From: Desulfosarcina sp.
Lineage (GTDB): Bacteria; Desulfobacterota; Desulfobacteria; Desulfobacterales; JAFDCJ01
Reading direction: 5' to 3'
DNA: 32,143 nt
Assembly (NCBI GenBank): GCA_029288035.1
Contig: JARFPZ010000613.1
Span: forward strand, 1-32,143
The notes below the pieces were generated by a model. It made no database searches. It was not told the DNA's origin and worked only from the letters and a program-made list of their open reading frames with translations. A program made the translations under genes and the position numbers. This document shows positions 1-8,947 of this stretch, piece after piece. Position 1 is the first letter of the stretch. Each line of letters begins with the position of its first letter.

Positions 1-2230
1 TGGGACTATTGCGGTTGGCGATAACAATTTTCTGAGTTGAACTTTCTATCAGGGTTTCCAGTTCGTTCAGAGGTGCCTGCACTGCCAGCATGGCGCCTTC
101 TGGTGCATTGTGATTTGCCACGGCTGCCGCCATGAGGCGACCGCGGGTGATCGAAAGTTTCGTTAGGGCTTGTTCATCAATCCACCCGGCTGCGCACAGC
201 GCCATCAACTCTCCGAAACTGTGTCCGCAGACGGCATCGGGGTTAATTGCGAACTTCTGTAGCACTTTCAGCATCGCCAGGCTGACGGCGCCAATAGCCG
301 GTTGGGTAATATCGGTCCTTTTTAAGATTTCTTCCTGCCGTTGCCGTTCTTCAGGCGTATGTGCTGTCGGTGGATAGATTAGATCGCTAAGAAGCGTCGG
401 GCTTTTAAATTTTTTATTGGCATCTTCCAGGATCTTCATGGCCTGGGGAAAGGTGCAGACAAAATCCCGCCCCATGCCAAGGTATTGGCTTCCCTGTCCC
501 CCAAAGACAAAAGCAAGTTTACCGGCTTTTTGAGGACCGCCGATGTAGATATTTTTCAAATCCGGTGAATCTTGCCCGTCTCTGAAATTCAATGCCGTTA
601 ACGCACGGTTTAAAAGTTTTGAGATTTGAACGGTCTGTTCATGAATCATCAAAAGGCGATGGGAATGTTCGGCTGAAAAATTCTTACGCGATTCAGCCGC
701 CCGGATCCTAAACTGATCGTTGGATAAACCGTTTTCGGCATCGTCCCGAAGCGTCTTGACAGAGCGGATCAGGTCATTTTTTGCGGCGGCGGAAAAGGCC
801 ATTATTTCGATGTTGCCGTCCCAGGATATTTCAGTCTTGGCCGGGAGGTACTCTTCAAGGACAACGTGAAAATTGCTGCCGCCAAAGCCAAAGGCACTGA
901 CACCTGCCCGGCGAGAATGTCCATTTTTGGAAAACCAGGGTCGGGTGGATGAATTCAGATAAAAATTGCTGTTGCCGATGTCCAGATCCGGGTCCGGCGT
1001 TTCAGCTTTCAAGGTCGGCGGTATTACCTTATGATAAAGGCCAAGTGCTGCTTTGATCAAGCCGGCAGCACCGGCGGATGCCTTGGTATGGCCGATCATG
1101 GATTTGACGGAACCCAGCGCGCATTTATTGCCGTTGGCACCGGATTCTTTGAAAATCCGATTCAGGGCCTTGAACTCAACCTTGTCCCCGACGCGGGTAC
1201 CGGTACCGTGGGCTTCGATCAGCCCGACGGTGGCGGGATTGATGCCGGCATTTTCGTACGCTGTTCGCAAGGCCTTGATTTGTCCTTCAACGCTGGGTGA
1301 ATAGATGCTTTGCGATTTGCCGTCGCTGGAAGAGCCGAGCCCTTTGATGACTGCGTAAATTCTATTTTCGTCTCTTTCAGCGTCCTTCAGCCTTTTTAAC
1401 ACCAGGATCCCGATGCCTTCACCAAGAACGGTGCCATCGGCATCTTTTGAAAATGGCCGAGCGTCTCCGGTGGCGGATAGCGTATGGGTCTTGGAAAAGC
1501 ACATGTGCATAAAAATGTCATTGAGTGTATCCACCCCACCAGTGACAACCATGTCACTGCGACCGGACATCAATTCCAGGGTGGCAAGATGGATGGCGCT
1601 AAAAGAACTTGCGCAGGCAGCATCAACGACACAGTTGGTTCCCCGCAAATCCAGGCGATTGCTTATTCGGCCGGCCACCACATTACCGAGAAGGCCCGGA
1701 AAGGAATTTTCCTGCCAGGGGATGTAGGAATCAGAAATTTTTTGAATGATTTCTTCTGTTTTTGCCGGAGGTATGGCAGAATCTTCCAGGGCTTTACGCC
1801 ACCTGGGGTGACCAAGCCTCGAACTTAAGGGAATCACCAATTCCTGGGTTCCGGTAACGCCCAGAATGACGGCGGTGCGGTCCCGGTTAAAGTCCCGGCC
1901 ATTGCCGTAGCCACAATCTTCCAGTGCCATTTTTGCTGCCAACAGTCCCAATAGCTGAGACGTGTCGGTGGCTTCGAGGGAAGAGGGCGGGATGCCGAAT
2001 TCCGATGGATCAAACGAGACGGGCTCCAGAAACCCTCCTCGCTTGCAGTAGACGCGATCCGGTGATTTCGGATCGGTGTCAAAATAATCTTCTGGTGACC
2101 AGTGCGATGCGGGGACCTCAGTGATGGCATCTTTGCCGTGGTAAAGCAATTTCCAATATTCTTTGAGACCCGTTGATTTTGGGAATAAACATCCCATACC
2201 AATGATGGCCACCGGGTTGTTGTCATGCAT
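1..2230 (-). CDS. pfaA: PfaA-like polyketide/PUFA synthase, KS-AT N-terminal part (partial)
   Basis: The ORF track omits this frame because it has no stop inside the window. I read 743 codons from ATG at 2230 to the left edge. Residues 5-460 are a ketosynthase: IIGMGCLFP near the start, catalytic Cys206 in DAACASS, His341 in EAHGTGT and His381 in GHTKASAG. About 570-743 is an acyltransferase with FVFGGQGSQ and the nucleophile motif GHSFGE (Ser671). In this family KS and AT domains load and condense malonyl units for iterative polyketide or polyunsaturated fatty acid synthesis, and tandem ACP domains usually follow; here they would lie off the edge. AAAGGA lies about 11 bases upstream of the start. 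The PfaD-type gene at 3023-4675 supports a pfa-like locus. The product could instead be another iterative lipid, so the symbol is by family. Confidence 0.88.
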   Translation of the reverse strand, partial: MHDNNPVAIIGMGCLFPKSTGLKEYWKLLYHGKDAITEVPASHWSPEDYFDTDPKSPDRVYCKRGGFLEPVSFDPSEFGIPPSSLEATDTSQLLGLLAAKMALEDCGYGNGRDFNRDRTAVILGVTGTQELVIPLSSRLGHPRWRKALEDSAIPPAKTEEIIQKISDSYIPWQENSFPGLLGNVVAGRISNRLDLRGTNCVVDAACASSFSAIHLATLELMSGRSDMVVTGGVDTLNDIFMHMCFSKTHTLSATGDARPFSKDADGTVLGEGIGILVLKRLKDAERDENRIYAVIKGLGSSSDGKSQSIYSPSVEGQIKALRTAYENAGINPATVGLIEAHGTGTRVGDKVEFKALNRIFKESGANGNKCALGSVKSMIGHTKASAGAAGLIKAALGLYHKVIPPTLKAETPDPDLDIGNSNFYLNSSTRPWFSKNGHSRRAGVSAFGFGGSNFHVVLEEYLPAKTEISWDGNIEIMAFSAAAKNDLIRSVKTLRDDAENGLSNDQFRIRAAESRKNFSAEHSHRLLMIHEQTVQISKLLNRALTALNFRDGQDSPDLKNIYIGGPQKAGKLAFVFGGQGSQYLGMGRDFVCTFPQAMKILEDANKKFKSPTLLSDLIYPPTAHTPEERQRQEEILKRTDITQPAIGAVSLAMLKVLQKFAINPDAVCGHSFGELMALCAAGWIDEQALTKLSITRGRLMAAAVANHNAPEGAMLAVQAPLNELETLIESSTQKIVIANRNSP

Positions 2231-2347
2231 GCTCGGATTGTCCTTTCGCGGCCGGCTTTCTGTCTGGGAAAAACTGGCAGGAGAGTCTTAATGTCTTAAT
2301 ATAATATTGATAGAAAAATTTATCAAGAGGTTGATTTAAAAATAATA

Positions 2348-2378
2348 AGTTGATATGTTGGCATATCAACTCAATAAT
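2348..2378. promoter_or_regulatory. Perfect 10-4-10 dyad with overlapping promoter elements
   Basis: AGTTGATATG-TTGG-CATATCAACT (2348-2371) is a perfect inverted repeat in the AT-rich gap between the divergently read KS-AT gene and the MerR-like gene. On the plus strand TTGATA (2350-2355), 17 bases and AATAAT (2373-2378) form a plausible sigma-70 promoter overlapping the dyad. On the minus strand TTGAGT and TTATTA flank the dyad with about 20 bases between them, the long spacing typical of MerR-controlled promoters. A T-run follows on the plus side, so a terminator is an alternative, but no plus-strand gene lies upstream. Function as an operator is inference. Confidence 0.5.
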
Positions 2379-2454
2379 TTTTTTTTTAAGAATCTGAGGG
2401 CATCATTCCGTTAAAAAATTTAGAACATTCTTTCAATGCCAGTCTATCAACATC

Positions 2455-3018
2455 ATGATTAAATTTTATACCAACAAAGAGCTTTCCCAGAATTTCAATG
2501 TTAACCTTGCCAGATGGAAACGCTGGTCCCGCGAATTTTTAGCGCCCGATCCTCTGGGAGGATTGCAGTCGGGTTATGCGCGGCAGTATAATCCTGATGA
2601 GGCGTTTACAGTGGTCCTCGGAGGCCATCTTTTGGGAGAATTGAAATTTTCAGTACCGGAGACAAAACAGATCCTGGTCGATTTGCATCAATGGCTGGTG
2701 GATCACCGTTTTTATTTTTACGTATCTAAAAGTTCGGAATCAGACAAACACCATATTTCTGAAATTAGAGATTATCAGCTTATCATCAGCAATCGAGCGC
2801 TACGCTGTGACAAGGAGCGCGGTTTGTCATATTGGGCCCGAGGCATCATCTCAGTTGATTCCATCAATCTTAACGGTGAGCCGGTAAAACGGGAGTATTT
2901 TCGTGAATCATCCATCGGCCCAAGGGAAAGTGAATCTCCTCGGATCAATGCTGAAAGTTATCGTGTGTTAAACATAAGCGTGTTCCGAAAAAACTTTTTA
3001 AATCGGCTCCAGGGTTAA
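2455..3018 (+). CDS. MerR-like helix-turn-helix regulator inside the pfa locus
   Basis: 187 residues. The N-terminal 75 residues look like a winged helix-turn-helix of MerR type: YTNKELSQNFNVNLARWKRW resembles the recognition helix and RQYNPDEAFTVVLGGHLL the wing and following helices. The remaining ~110 residues are not recognised and contain no metal-binding cysteine cluster, so any signal it senses is unknown. It is the only plus-strand gene between two minus-strand synthase genes. It is divergent from the KS-AT gene across the dyad at 2348 and convergent with the PfaD-type gene, with only 4 bases between the two ends. No good ribosome site precedes ATG 2455. Local and autogenous regulation of the synthase is inferred from position only. 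Confidence 0.65.
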   Translation: MIKFYTNKELSQNFNVNLARWKRWSREFLAPDPLGGLQSGYARQYNPDEAFTVVLGGHLLGELKFSVPETKQILVDLHQWLVDHRFYFYVSKSSESDKHHISEIRDYQLIISNRALRCDKERGLSYWARGIISVDSINLNGEPVKREYFRESSIGPRESESPRINAESYRVLNISVFRKNFLNRLQG

Positions 3019-3022
3019 GGGC

Positions 3023-4675
3023 TTATGTCTCATCCAACAATTCTATAATTTTCGATAGTTCAAGCGGATAGAATCGCTCTGCCTCGTGGGGCAGGGTAAC
3101 TCCCTGATGACGCAGCCAATTGACGCGGGTGGCCACCGTCGCGCCAAACATCAGATTCATGGCCACCGTGGCGGTTTTTCGATTTTTGCGGTTTTCAAGA
3201 AATGTGCCTTTCACCCATTGGTTAAAGACGCCCATTGACGGGCCACACCATATTTGATAGTCGATTTTTCTTGATGGATCACCGCTGTTCGCCCATGTCG
3301 AAGACTGACCAAGATAGGACCGAAATACGAGGGCCATCTTGTGCTTGGGTTTATTCTCGGCAATCTCAATTTGTTTTGGATCCCGTTGGGCAAAAAAATG
3401 CTTTGTTTTTTCCCACTCCTCATGAAAAGTGCATCGAAAAAAATCCCTTTGAAGAATATCGCGTTGATTGGTTGGTATCTCTGCATAACTGCCATATCGC
3501 GAATATAGTTCATAGAGTTTGGCCGCCCGCAAAGCAAACATGGTTCCGCGTTTTAATACTTGAACCTTGACGCCGAGTTCAAACATATCGGCTGAGGGGG
3601 CCATGGCGACGTCGGCCTGTTCGGCTTCCGCTAACATCTGGCGAACGGTATCAGAGGTACCGGCCTCCACGCAAGCTTGGTTAATCGATCCGGTGAGCAC
3701 ATAGGCAGCACCCATGGCAAAAGCGGCTGCAGTTGATTCCGGCGTGGCAATACCACCGGCCAATCCGATACCAATCGAATTCACATAGTCATGTTTTGTC
3801 GTGATATCGTCGCGCAGAGCCAACATGGTCGGTAAAAGCGTCAGCGCCGGTCGGTTATCCGTGTGACCCCCGGAATCTGCCTCGGCGGTCAAGTTATCCG
3901 CCATAGGAATTGCAGCAGATAGGGCCGCCTGTTCGGATGTTATTAGATTTTTTTCAACCAGCAATTTTAAAAACTTTTGCGGTGGCGGTGAAAGAAATTT
4001 TCGGGCCACCTCGACCCGTGATACTTTTGCGACCACTTTGCCGGGACAAATGACCTTGCCGTTGTTATCGCGGTGGATACCGTTGACCCGGAAATACACC
4101 AGTGGAAGGGTAAGATCCAAATAGGCCGAAGCGCTAATTAATTTGATCCCGCGCTTGATGTACAGGTTCACCGTAGCGGCTTCGAGTTCCGGATCCGTCG
4201 GGTTGTGAATCAGGTTCATACCAAACGATCGGGATTCCATGCGATCTTGGAGCAAGTCGATGGCATCTTCGATTTGATGCGTCAATAGCCCGGCTGCGCC
4301 AAAAAAACCGATCATCCCGCTACGTCCAGCTTCTTCGACCATTTCAACAGATGTAATTCCATTGGCCATGGCCCCGACGACATAAGCATAGCGAAGGTTA
4401 TGTGCTTTTTTAAACTGTGGATCCCCTAAATCCTTTGGATGTATGGCCGGTGCATACCCAATCAGCGGCAGGACATCAGATCCGGATGGTTTTTTGTTTC
4501 CAATGGTGGCGGTGCCGCCCATGGAAACGGCCATTTTACCGTTGCAGTTGATCAAAAAAAGGGGATGGGTGACCCGTTTAATGGCATCTAATAGCGCTTG
4601 GTCGCCGGCAGTGGGTTGGTTTATGGTGGGCTGCCACCAGCCTAAGGGTTTTGTATTCATTTTCATTAAGGGCAC
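3023..4675 (-). CDS. pfaD: PfaD-type enoyl reductase (nitropropane dioxygenase fold)
   Basis: 550 residues, a normal length for PfaD. PfaD proteins are FMN-dependent trans-acting enoyl reductases of the nitropropane dioxygenase/TIM-barrel superfamily that reduce acyl intermediates made by the PfaA synthase. Visible family sequences are LGWWQPT near the start, MGGTATIG, VGAMANGITSVEMVEEAGR and, in the flavin phosphate region, GLAGGIATPESTAAAFAMGA. The chosen start is GTG at 4675, with AGGAA 9 bases upstream. The ATG five codons later has worse spacing. It is read toward the KS-AT gene, but the MerR-like gene lies between them in the opposite direction, so the two synthase genes are probably not one simple transcript. 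Confidence 0.88.
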   Translation of the reverse strand: MPLMKMNTKPLGWWQPTINQPTAGDQALLDAIKRVTHPLFLINCNGKMAVSMGGTATIGNKKPSGSDVLPLIGYAPAIHPKDLGDPQFKKAHNLRYAYVVGAMANGITSVEMVEEAGRSGMIGFFGAAGLLTHQIEDAIDLLQDRMESRSFGMNLIHNPTDPELEAATVNLYIKRGIKLISASAYLDLTLPLVYFRVNGIHRDNNGKVICPGKVVAKVSRVEVARKFLSPPPQKFLKLLVEKNLITSEQAALSAAIPMADNLTAEADSGGHTDNRPALTLLPTMLALRDDITTKHDYVNSIGIGLAGGIATPESTAAAFAMGAAYVLTGSINQACVEAGTSDTVRQMLAEAEQADVAMAPSADMFELGVKVQVLKRGTMFALRAAKLYELYSRYGSYAEIPTNQRDILQRDFFRCTFHEEWEKTKHFFAQRDPKQIEIAENKPKHKMALVFRSYLGQSSTWANSGDPSRKIDYQIWCGPSMGVFNQWVKGTFLENRKNRKTATVAMNLMFGATVATRVNWLRHQGVTLPHEAERFYPLELSKIIELLDET

Positions 4676-4932
4676 GATTTGTGTTTCCTGCTAGGTATAT
4701 TGGTTTCAAAGCATTGAGAAAAAACAGCCTGTCTAAATGAAATATTGGCTGGTGTCAATGCTATTGATAGCGAAGATTCGCTTCTGTCCGACAGGTAGAG
4801 GCGTATTTAAAATCCTTTTTCATCTAAAAAGCGAAATCTGCTATCAGTGATAATCTTTAGAAATTATTTGGTATTCCAAAACCTGAGGCAAAGATTAAGA
4901 GTATTTCTGATGTAGACTCCAATCGCTCCGAA

Positions 4933-5853
4933 TCAACCCCTCGGATGAAAGCGTTTGTGCAAATCTTTGAGGTGCTTGCGGGTGACGTGGGTATATATCT
5001 GGGTCGTTGAAATATCGACATGACCGAGCATTACCTGAACAGCTCTTAAGTCGGCTCCGCCTTCCAGCAAGTGGGTTGCAAACGAATGCCGCAAGCTGTG
5101 AGGAGTGATTTTTTTATTCAGATGGGCCAATTTGCCATAGCGCCGCAACAATTTCCAAAAACCCTGGCGCGTTATTGGTTTTGCCGCTCGGGCAACGAAA
5201 ATGTAAGGACTGACTTGATTTTTCAAGAGCATATTTCTTGAATGTTCCAGGTAAAATTGGATTTTTTCTTTGGCAAGCGATCCAATAGGAACCACCCGCT
5301 CTTTTGATCCCTTGCCGAACACTCTTACAAAACCGGATTCTAAATTAAGACTTTGCAATTTCAGATTAATCAACTCAGATACTCTCAGACCGGCAGCATA
5401 CAAAAGTTCTAGCATGGCGGCGTCCCTTGCACCGATCGGCTTAGCGGGATCCGGTTTACTCAGCAGCTGGGACACCTCTTCCACCGAAAGAACATCCGGA
5501 AGTTTAAGGCTTGTTTTCGGAAGATCAACCAGATCGGCGGGATCACGTTTGAGTACTTTTTGTTTGACTGCAAAACGATAAAACCCCCTTATCGACACCA
5601 GATGCCTGGCTCTGGAGCGCGCGCCCAGGCCGGCATTTCTAAGAGCGATCAAATGTTTCAGGATCAACACCGTATCGGTTTCAGAAATACACCCAATGTC
5701 GCTATCCTGCAAGAATAGTTGGTAGCGGATCAAATCCCGACTGTAAGATTCCAATGTGGAACTAGAGAGCCCCTTTTCGACCAGCAAATAATTCAGGTAT
5801 TGATCGATCAAAATATCCATCGGGGGTATTTGGGATGGCAACATATAAACCAT
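4933..5853 (-). CDS. xerD: Site-specific tyrosine recombinase XerD/XerC
   Basis: 306 residues, close to the ~298 of XerD. The N-terminal SAM-like core-binding domain runs to about residue 105 (DQYLNYLLVEKGLSSSTLESY) and the catalytic domain follows. All catalytic residues are visible: Arg157 (AAGLRVSEL), Lys184 or Lys181 (GKGSKERVVPIG), His252 and Arg255 (HSLRHSFATHLL), His278 (MLGHVDISTT) and nucleophile Tyr287. Family members resolve chromosome dimers at dif with FtsK. The Met at residue 12 (MDILIDQYL, position 5820) matches the usual family N-terminus better than 5853, and neither has a clear ribosome site. It stands alone, with no integrase-associated genes, so a housekeeping role is more likely than phage integration. 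Confidence 0.88.
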   Translation of the reverse strand: MVYMLPSQIPPMDILIDQYLNYLLVEKGLSSSTLESYSRDLIRYQLFLQDSDIGCISETDTVLILKHLIALRNAGLGARSRARHLVSIRGFYRFAVKQKVLKRDPADLVDLPKTSLKLPDVLSVEEVSQLLSKPDPAKPIGARDAAMLELLYAAGLRVSELINLKLQSLNLESGFVRVFGKGSKERVVPIGSLAKEKIQFYLEHSRNMLLKNQVSPYIFVARAAKPITRQGFWKLLRRYGKLAHLNKKITPHSLRHSFATHLLEGGADLRAVQVMLGHVDISTTQIYTHVTRKHLKDLHKRFHPRG

Positions 5854-6131
5854 AAGTTGAGCGGTTCAGGGTTCAGCGTTCCAAGTTGAATAACATTTTG
5901 AGCGGTTATACAGGTACCTCGTAAAACGATAGTTAAAACCTGTTGCCGTGTCAAGCAATGATAATCAGGATTGACGTGCTCAGGGATTTCGAAGCGCTGC
6001 AGGAATGAGTCGACGGTGGTGTCCGCAAGTGATAAGCCAGCTGCGGGATCTGCTGCCTTGGGTTTAAATCAGAATCAGGGATTTGGAAATAAATAAATCC
6101 TTGGGTATCTTTTTAATTCCGCGACCCTCTA

Positions 6132-7358
6132 TTAAAGATTTTTTGACAGCGCCAATACGTTTTTGTTTACCGTTAGATGAAAATCCGGTTGAATAAACTC
6201 ATGATGTCCTTCCTTAAAGGGCATAAATACGAGGGTAACGCTTTTCGGGTCAATTCGGATATCACGAAGGCGCTCCACAAGCGTTCTGCGCGGTTTCATG
6301 AAATCAGCCAAGGTAATCTTTAGGCTTTCAACGGCTTCTTTGATGGGTAACGTGGTGGGATAAATCCTGGCGGCCGGCAGTTCGGAGATCAGTTTTTCGC
6401 CTGGTTGGGAAAGTGTGGTTTGGGATGCCAGGTGCAGAAATACCTTTGGACGAACCTTAAATGCGGGACTCCAGAATCGAAAAGGAATATCTTTCCAGCC
6501 GCTTTGTGCGACTTTAGGAAGATTGGCAACTGCGATCAAATCGGCATAAGATTCAAGATTTATTCCTGTAATATCGGCTTTAATGCGCCAGAAGGGCAGA
6601 TAGATGGCCTCGTCTTTTTTGCCCGGAAAATATGCAAATTTTAACTGTTTCAGTTTTTTGCCCACCGGGTACCAGGTTGAATTGCAGTTTTTGCAACCTA
6701 ACACCCATGCGTCGCGTTCGCCCTCCAGATTCCAGCCGCAGTTGGGACACAAGGTAGAAACAAATTGGATGTGCCGATGGGGATGATCTTCGCTGAAATT
6801 ATCGATATTAAAATCATCCGGCAGTTTCGTTGATACCGGTTTGCATAGGATGGCATCATAGAGTCTATCTGTCAGATAAAACGGTGAATAGATCAGGCTG
6901 AGGGTTTCTCCAATGCTGGATTGGTGTAAAATAGGTTTTGGCAGCGACTTGCCGAATCTTTCCTGGAAGGTATTTAGAAATTTATCAAAGCACTGCTGAG
7001 GTTTGAGAAATCTGCCGACCGTATCTGCGGTCGCAAAACGAAGCTTCATTGCCTGACTACGGACGCCGACTGAGCTGGGGAAACTGGGTGCCTCAATAGC
7101 CTGATGGCTGACGTCGACAAACCGGTTCAGAATGCCCGATGGCCCACAGAAAAAGAGCATACCCTTGAAGCGCCAATAGGGGAAATACACAATATCTTTG
7201 TTTTCATTAGGTGAATGCGGTAGCAGGTAGTGAAAAACATCATCTGTCATCAGATATGAATTTACCCGACAGAATTGGCAGGCAAACAGGCGGTCTGTTT
7301 CCTCTAAAATAGCGGGTGCCCCGCATTGGGGGCACTGATGTTCGATGAGAAGATTAAT
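6132..7358 (-). CDS. Double zinc-ribbon protein, partner of the SPFH gene, probable ATT start
   Basis: About 408 residues if started at ATT 7358-7356. The first zinc ribbon (Cys9, 12, 27, 30; HQCPQCGAPAI...ACQFC) sits at the very N-terminus and a second is at Cys204, 207, 222 and 225 (CPNCGWNLEGE...CKNC). Each ribbon is followed by a similar motif, YFPYWRFKG at about 58 and YLPFWRIKAD at about 253, so the protein seems to be an internal duplication. The upstream SPFH gene ends at 7369, and between that stop and the first ribbon there is no ATG, GTG or TTG. A perfect AAGGAGG (7370-7364) lies 5 bases before ATT. The track's start at 7526 would overlap the SPFH gene by 158 bases. Function is unknown; pairing with an SPFH protein recalls the ydjG/ydjI-type arrangement. 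Confidence 0.75.
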   Translation of the reverse strand: MNLLIEHQCPQCGAPAILEETDRLFACQFCRVNSYLMTDDVFHYLLPHSPNENKDIVYFPYWRFKGMLFFCGPSGILNRFVDVSHQAIEAPSFPSSVGVRSQAMKLRFATADTVGRFLKPQQCFDKFLNTFQERFGKSLPKPILHQSSIGETLSLIYSPFYLTDRLYDAILCKPVSTKLPDDFNIDNFSEDHPHRHIQFVSTLCPNCGWNLEGERDAWVLGCKNCNSTWYPVGKKLKQLKFAYFPGKKDEAIYLPFWRIKADITGINLESYADLIAVANLPKVAQSGWKDIPFRFWSPAFKVRPKVFLHLASQTTLSQPGEKLISELPAARIYPTTLPIKEAVESLKITLADFMKPRRTLVERLRDIRIDPKSVTLVFMPFKEGHHEFIQPDFHLTVNKNVLALSKNL

Positions 7359-7368
7359 GATAACCTCC

Positions 7369-8499
7369 TTAAAGTTTTTCGCCGCACTCGTTACAGTAGA
7401 GGGAATCAGTAATATTTTCATTGCCGCAATTAGGACAGGATTTGGATATCGTCTTTTCTTCCACCCCATGCCCGCAGCGGGAACAAAACTTGGCGCTTGG
7501 TGTGAGATTTTTGCCGCAGGCTTCACATTGATTGAACACCAGTTGCTGATGTCCGCACTGGGGACAGAATTTAGCGTCGATCGGGATCAATTGATGGCAA
7601 TCTGGGCAGGAAACTGCCTGCTGTTCTTCCTTTTCCTTGGACTGTGGTAAGGCACCGGCAAAATACTGCGCAAACATCGCCGGCATCATGAGCCCCATTC
7701 CGGTGCCCATCCCAGTGCCGGATCCACCTTCTGCCTCTGACGCTTTTTCCATGGCCATTGCGCTTTTCATTTGCATGAGTTTGTTCATGTCATCGAAGAC
7801 ACCCATGCGGCTTCTATCGTCAATCGCTTGCTGAACCTCGGGCGGCGGTGTGATGGCGTTGACATAAAGATGGGTCAAGTTTATACCGAAATGGCTGAAA
7901 TCTTCATGTAGGCGTTTGGCAAGTCCTTCTGAAAGCTCATCGTATTTGGCGGGCAGGTTAAGGATCGAATCTATGGTTTCTCCCATATAATCGTTAAACC
8001 TGGAAACAATGACCCGGTTTAGATATTCTTCAATTTCGGCCGTTGAAAACATCCCCTGGGTTCCCACCAGACGGTTGATAAACAATACCGGTTGCACCAC
8101 TTGAAGATTAAAAACGCCAAACGCCCTCAGGCGGATGAGGCCCAGTTCGGTATCTTTGAATGCTACCGGATCCCGTGTTCCCCACTTCAGATTGGTGAAA
8201 ACCTTTAGATTTACGAAGTACACTTCTGCCCGGAGAGGACTTTTCATACCCCAGGGGATACTGGCAATTTTTGTCAGCAGAGGGATGTTTGCCGTTTTGA
8301 GGGTATGGCGGCCCGGGCCAAATGCCCCAACTGCTTTGCCTTTATAGTAAAATATGCCGGCCTGGCTTTCCCGTATGGTTAGCTGGGCGCCGTATTTAAT
8401 TTCACCCGATCCTTCTTCCGGGAGACGATGGACCAGTTCCTGGCCGGTTTCATCAAACCATTCCAGATTTTCCAAAAAAAGAATGTTATTGGTACCCAT
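7369..8499 (-). CDS. SPFH/band-7 domain protein with three C-terminal zinc ribbons
   Basis: 376 residues. Residues ~1-245 resemble the YdjI-type SPFH domain (virion-core-like band 7 family): LFLENLEWFDETGQELVHR, GPGRHTLKTANIPLL and ALTHLY-like segment INLTHLYVNAITPPPEVQ. A Gly/Met-rich linker follows (GSGTGMGTGMGLMMP). Then come three zinc ribbons with Cys298/301/313/316, Cys325/328/340/343 and Cys355/358/370/373. SPFH proteins form oligomeric scaffolds, often at membranes. No signal peptide or clear transmembrane segment is visible, so it is probably cytosolic or peripheral. The start has GGAG about 9 bases upstream. Its stop codon touches the ribosome site of the following zinc-ribbon gene, which implies translational coupling and a shared complex. 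Confidence 0.82.
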   Translation of the reverse strand: MGTNNILFLENLEWFDETGQELVHRLPEEGSGEIKYGAQLTIRESQAGIFYYKGKAVGAFGPGRHTLKTANIPLLTKIASIPWGMKSPLRAEVYFVNLKVFTNLKWGTRDPVAFKDTELGLIRLRAFGVFNLQVVQPVLFINRLVGTQGMFSTAEIEEYLNRVIVSRFNDYMGETIDSILNLPAKYDELSEGLAKRLHEDFSHFGINLTHLYVNAITPPPEVQQAIDDRSRMGVFDDMNKLMQMKSAMAMEKASEAEGGSGTGMGTGMGLMMPAMFAQYFAGALPQSKEKEEQQAVSCPDCHQLIPIDAKFCPQCGHQQLVFNQCEACGKNLTPSAKFCSRCGHGVEEKTISKSCPNCGNENITDSLYCNECGEKL

Positions 8500-8947
8500 A
8501 TCAGATGTCTCCTTCTATCTTGATTTGCATGTACACTGTATATCGGCTTTCTGGTGGTCAACTTAAGTAGACTTAAGGTTGTGCGGTTTCGGGATCTGGG
8601 CTCAGAGATAGAAATCTAATGACATTTTTTATGTCCACCGCGATGGTCGGATTGGCCCTATCCACCGAAAGGTTTTCAACCAGCAATACAGTCCGTTGAA
8701 CCGCTCTACCCAGACTGATTTTATTTGACAGAAATCCTTCTATAGTCAATAATATCTTTCTAGATATCAAACGGTCCCTTGGCAAACGCAATCGGAACAA
8801 CGGTTAGCTCGCATGGAAATGGTAGCAGCTTTTTAACTTATCGTCGGGACACAAGGGGTAATTTTCTACTCGGATATTGATAACTTTCTGTACGTTATTG
8901 ACGTAAATTGGGAACTGTTCTACTGATCCCAGCGACAGGAGGCATGA
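8500..8947. other. Intergenic region between SPFH gene and PilZ gene
   Basis: This gap separates two divergent genes and should hold both promoters. Next to the SPFH side, CTTAAG-TCTA-CTTAAG (8562-8577) is a perfect inverted repeat immediately upstream of a minus-strand TTGACC (8561-8556), a possible -35. A 75-codon minus-strand ORF at 8573-8800 is open but starts at TTG without a ribosome site, so I do not call it. No other structure was seen. Confidence 0.4.

Noticed and set aside
1834-2226. 130-codon minus-strand ORF
   Set aside because: It is a shadow in another frame of the KS-AT gene, whose true frame shows the ketosynthase motifs and starts at 2230.
8573-8800. 75-codon minus-strand ORF
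   Set aside because: It starts at TTG with no ribosome site, has no recognisable family and sits in a promoter region. It could be a remnant but cannot be supported.
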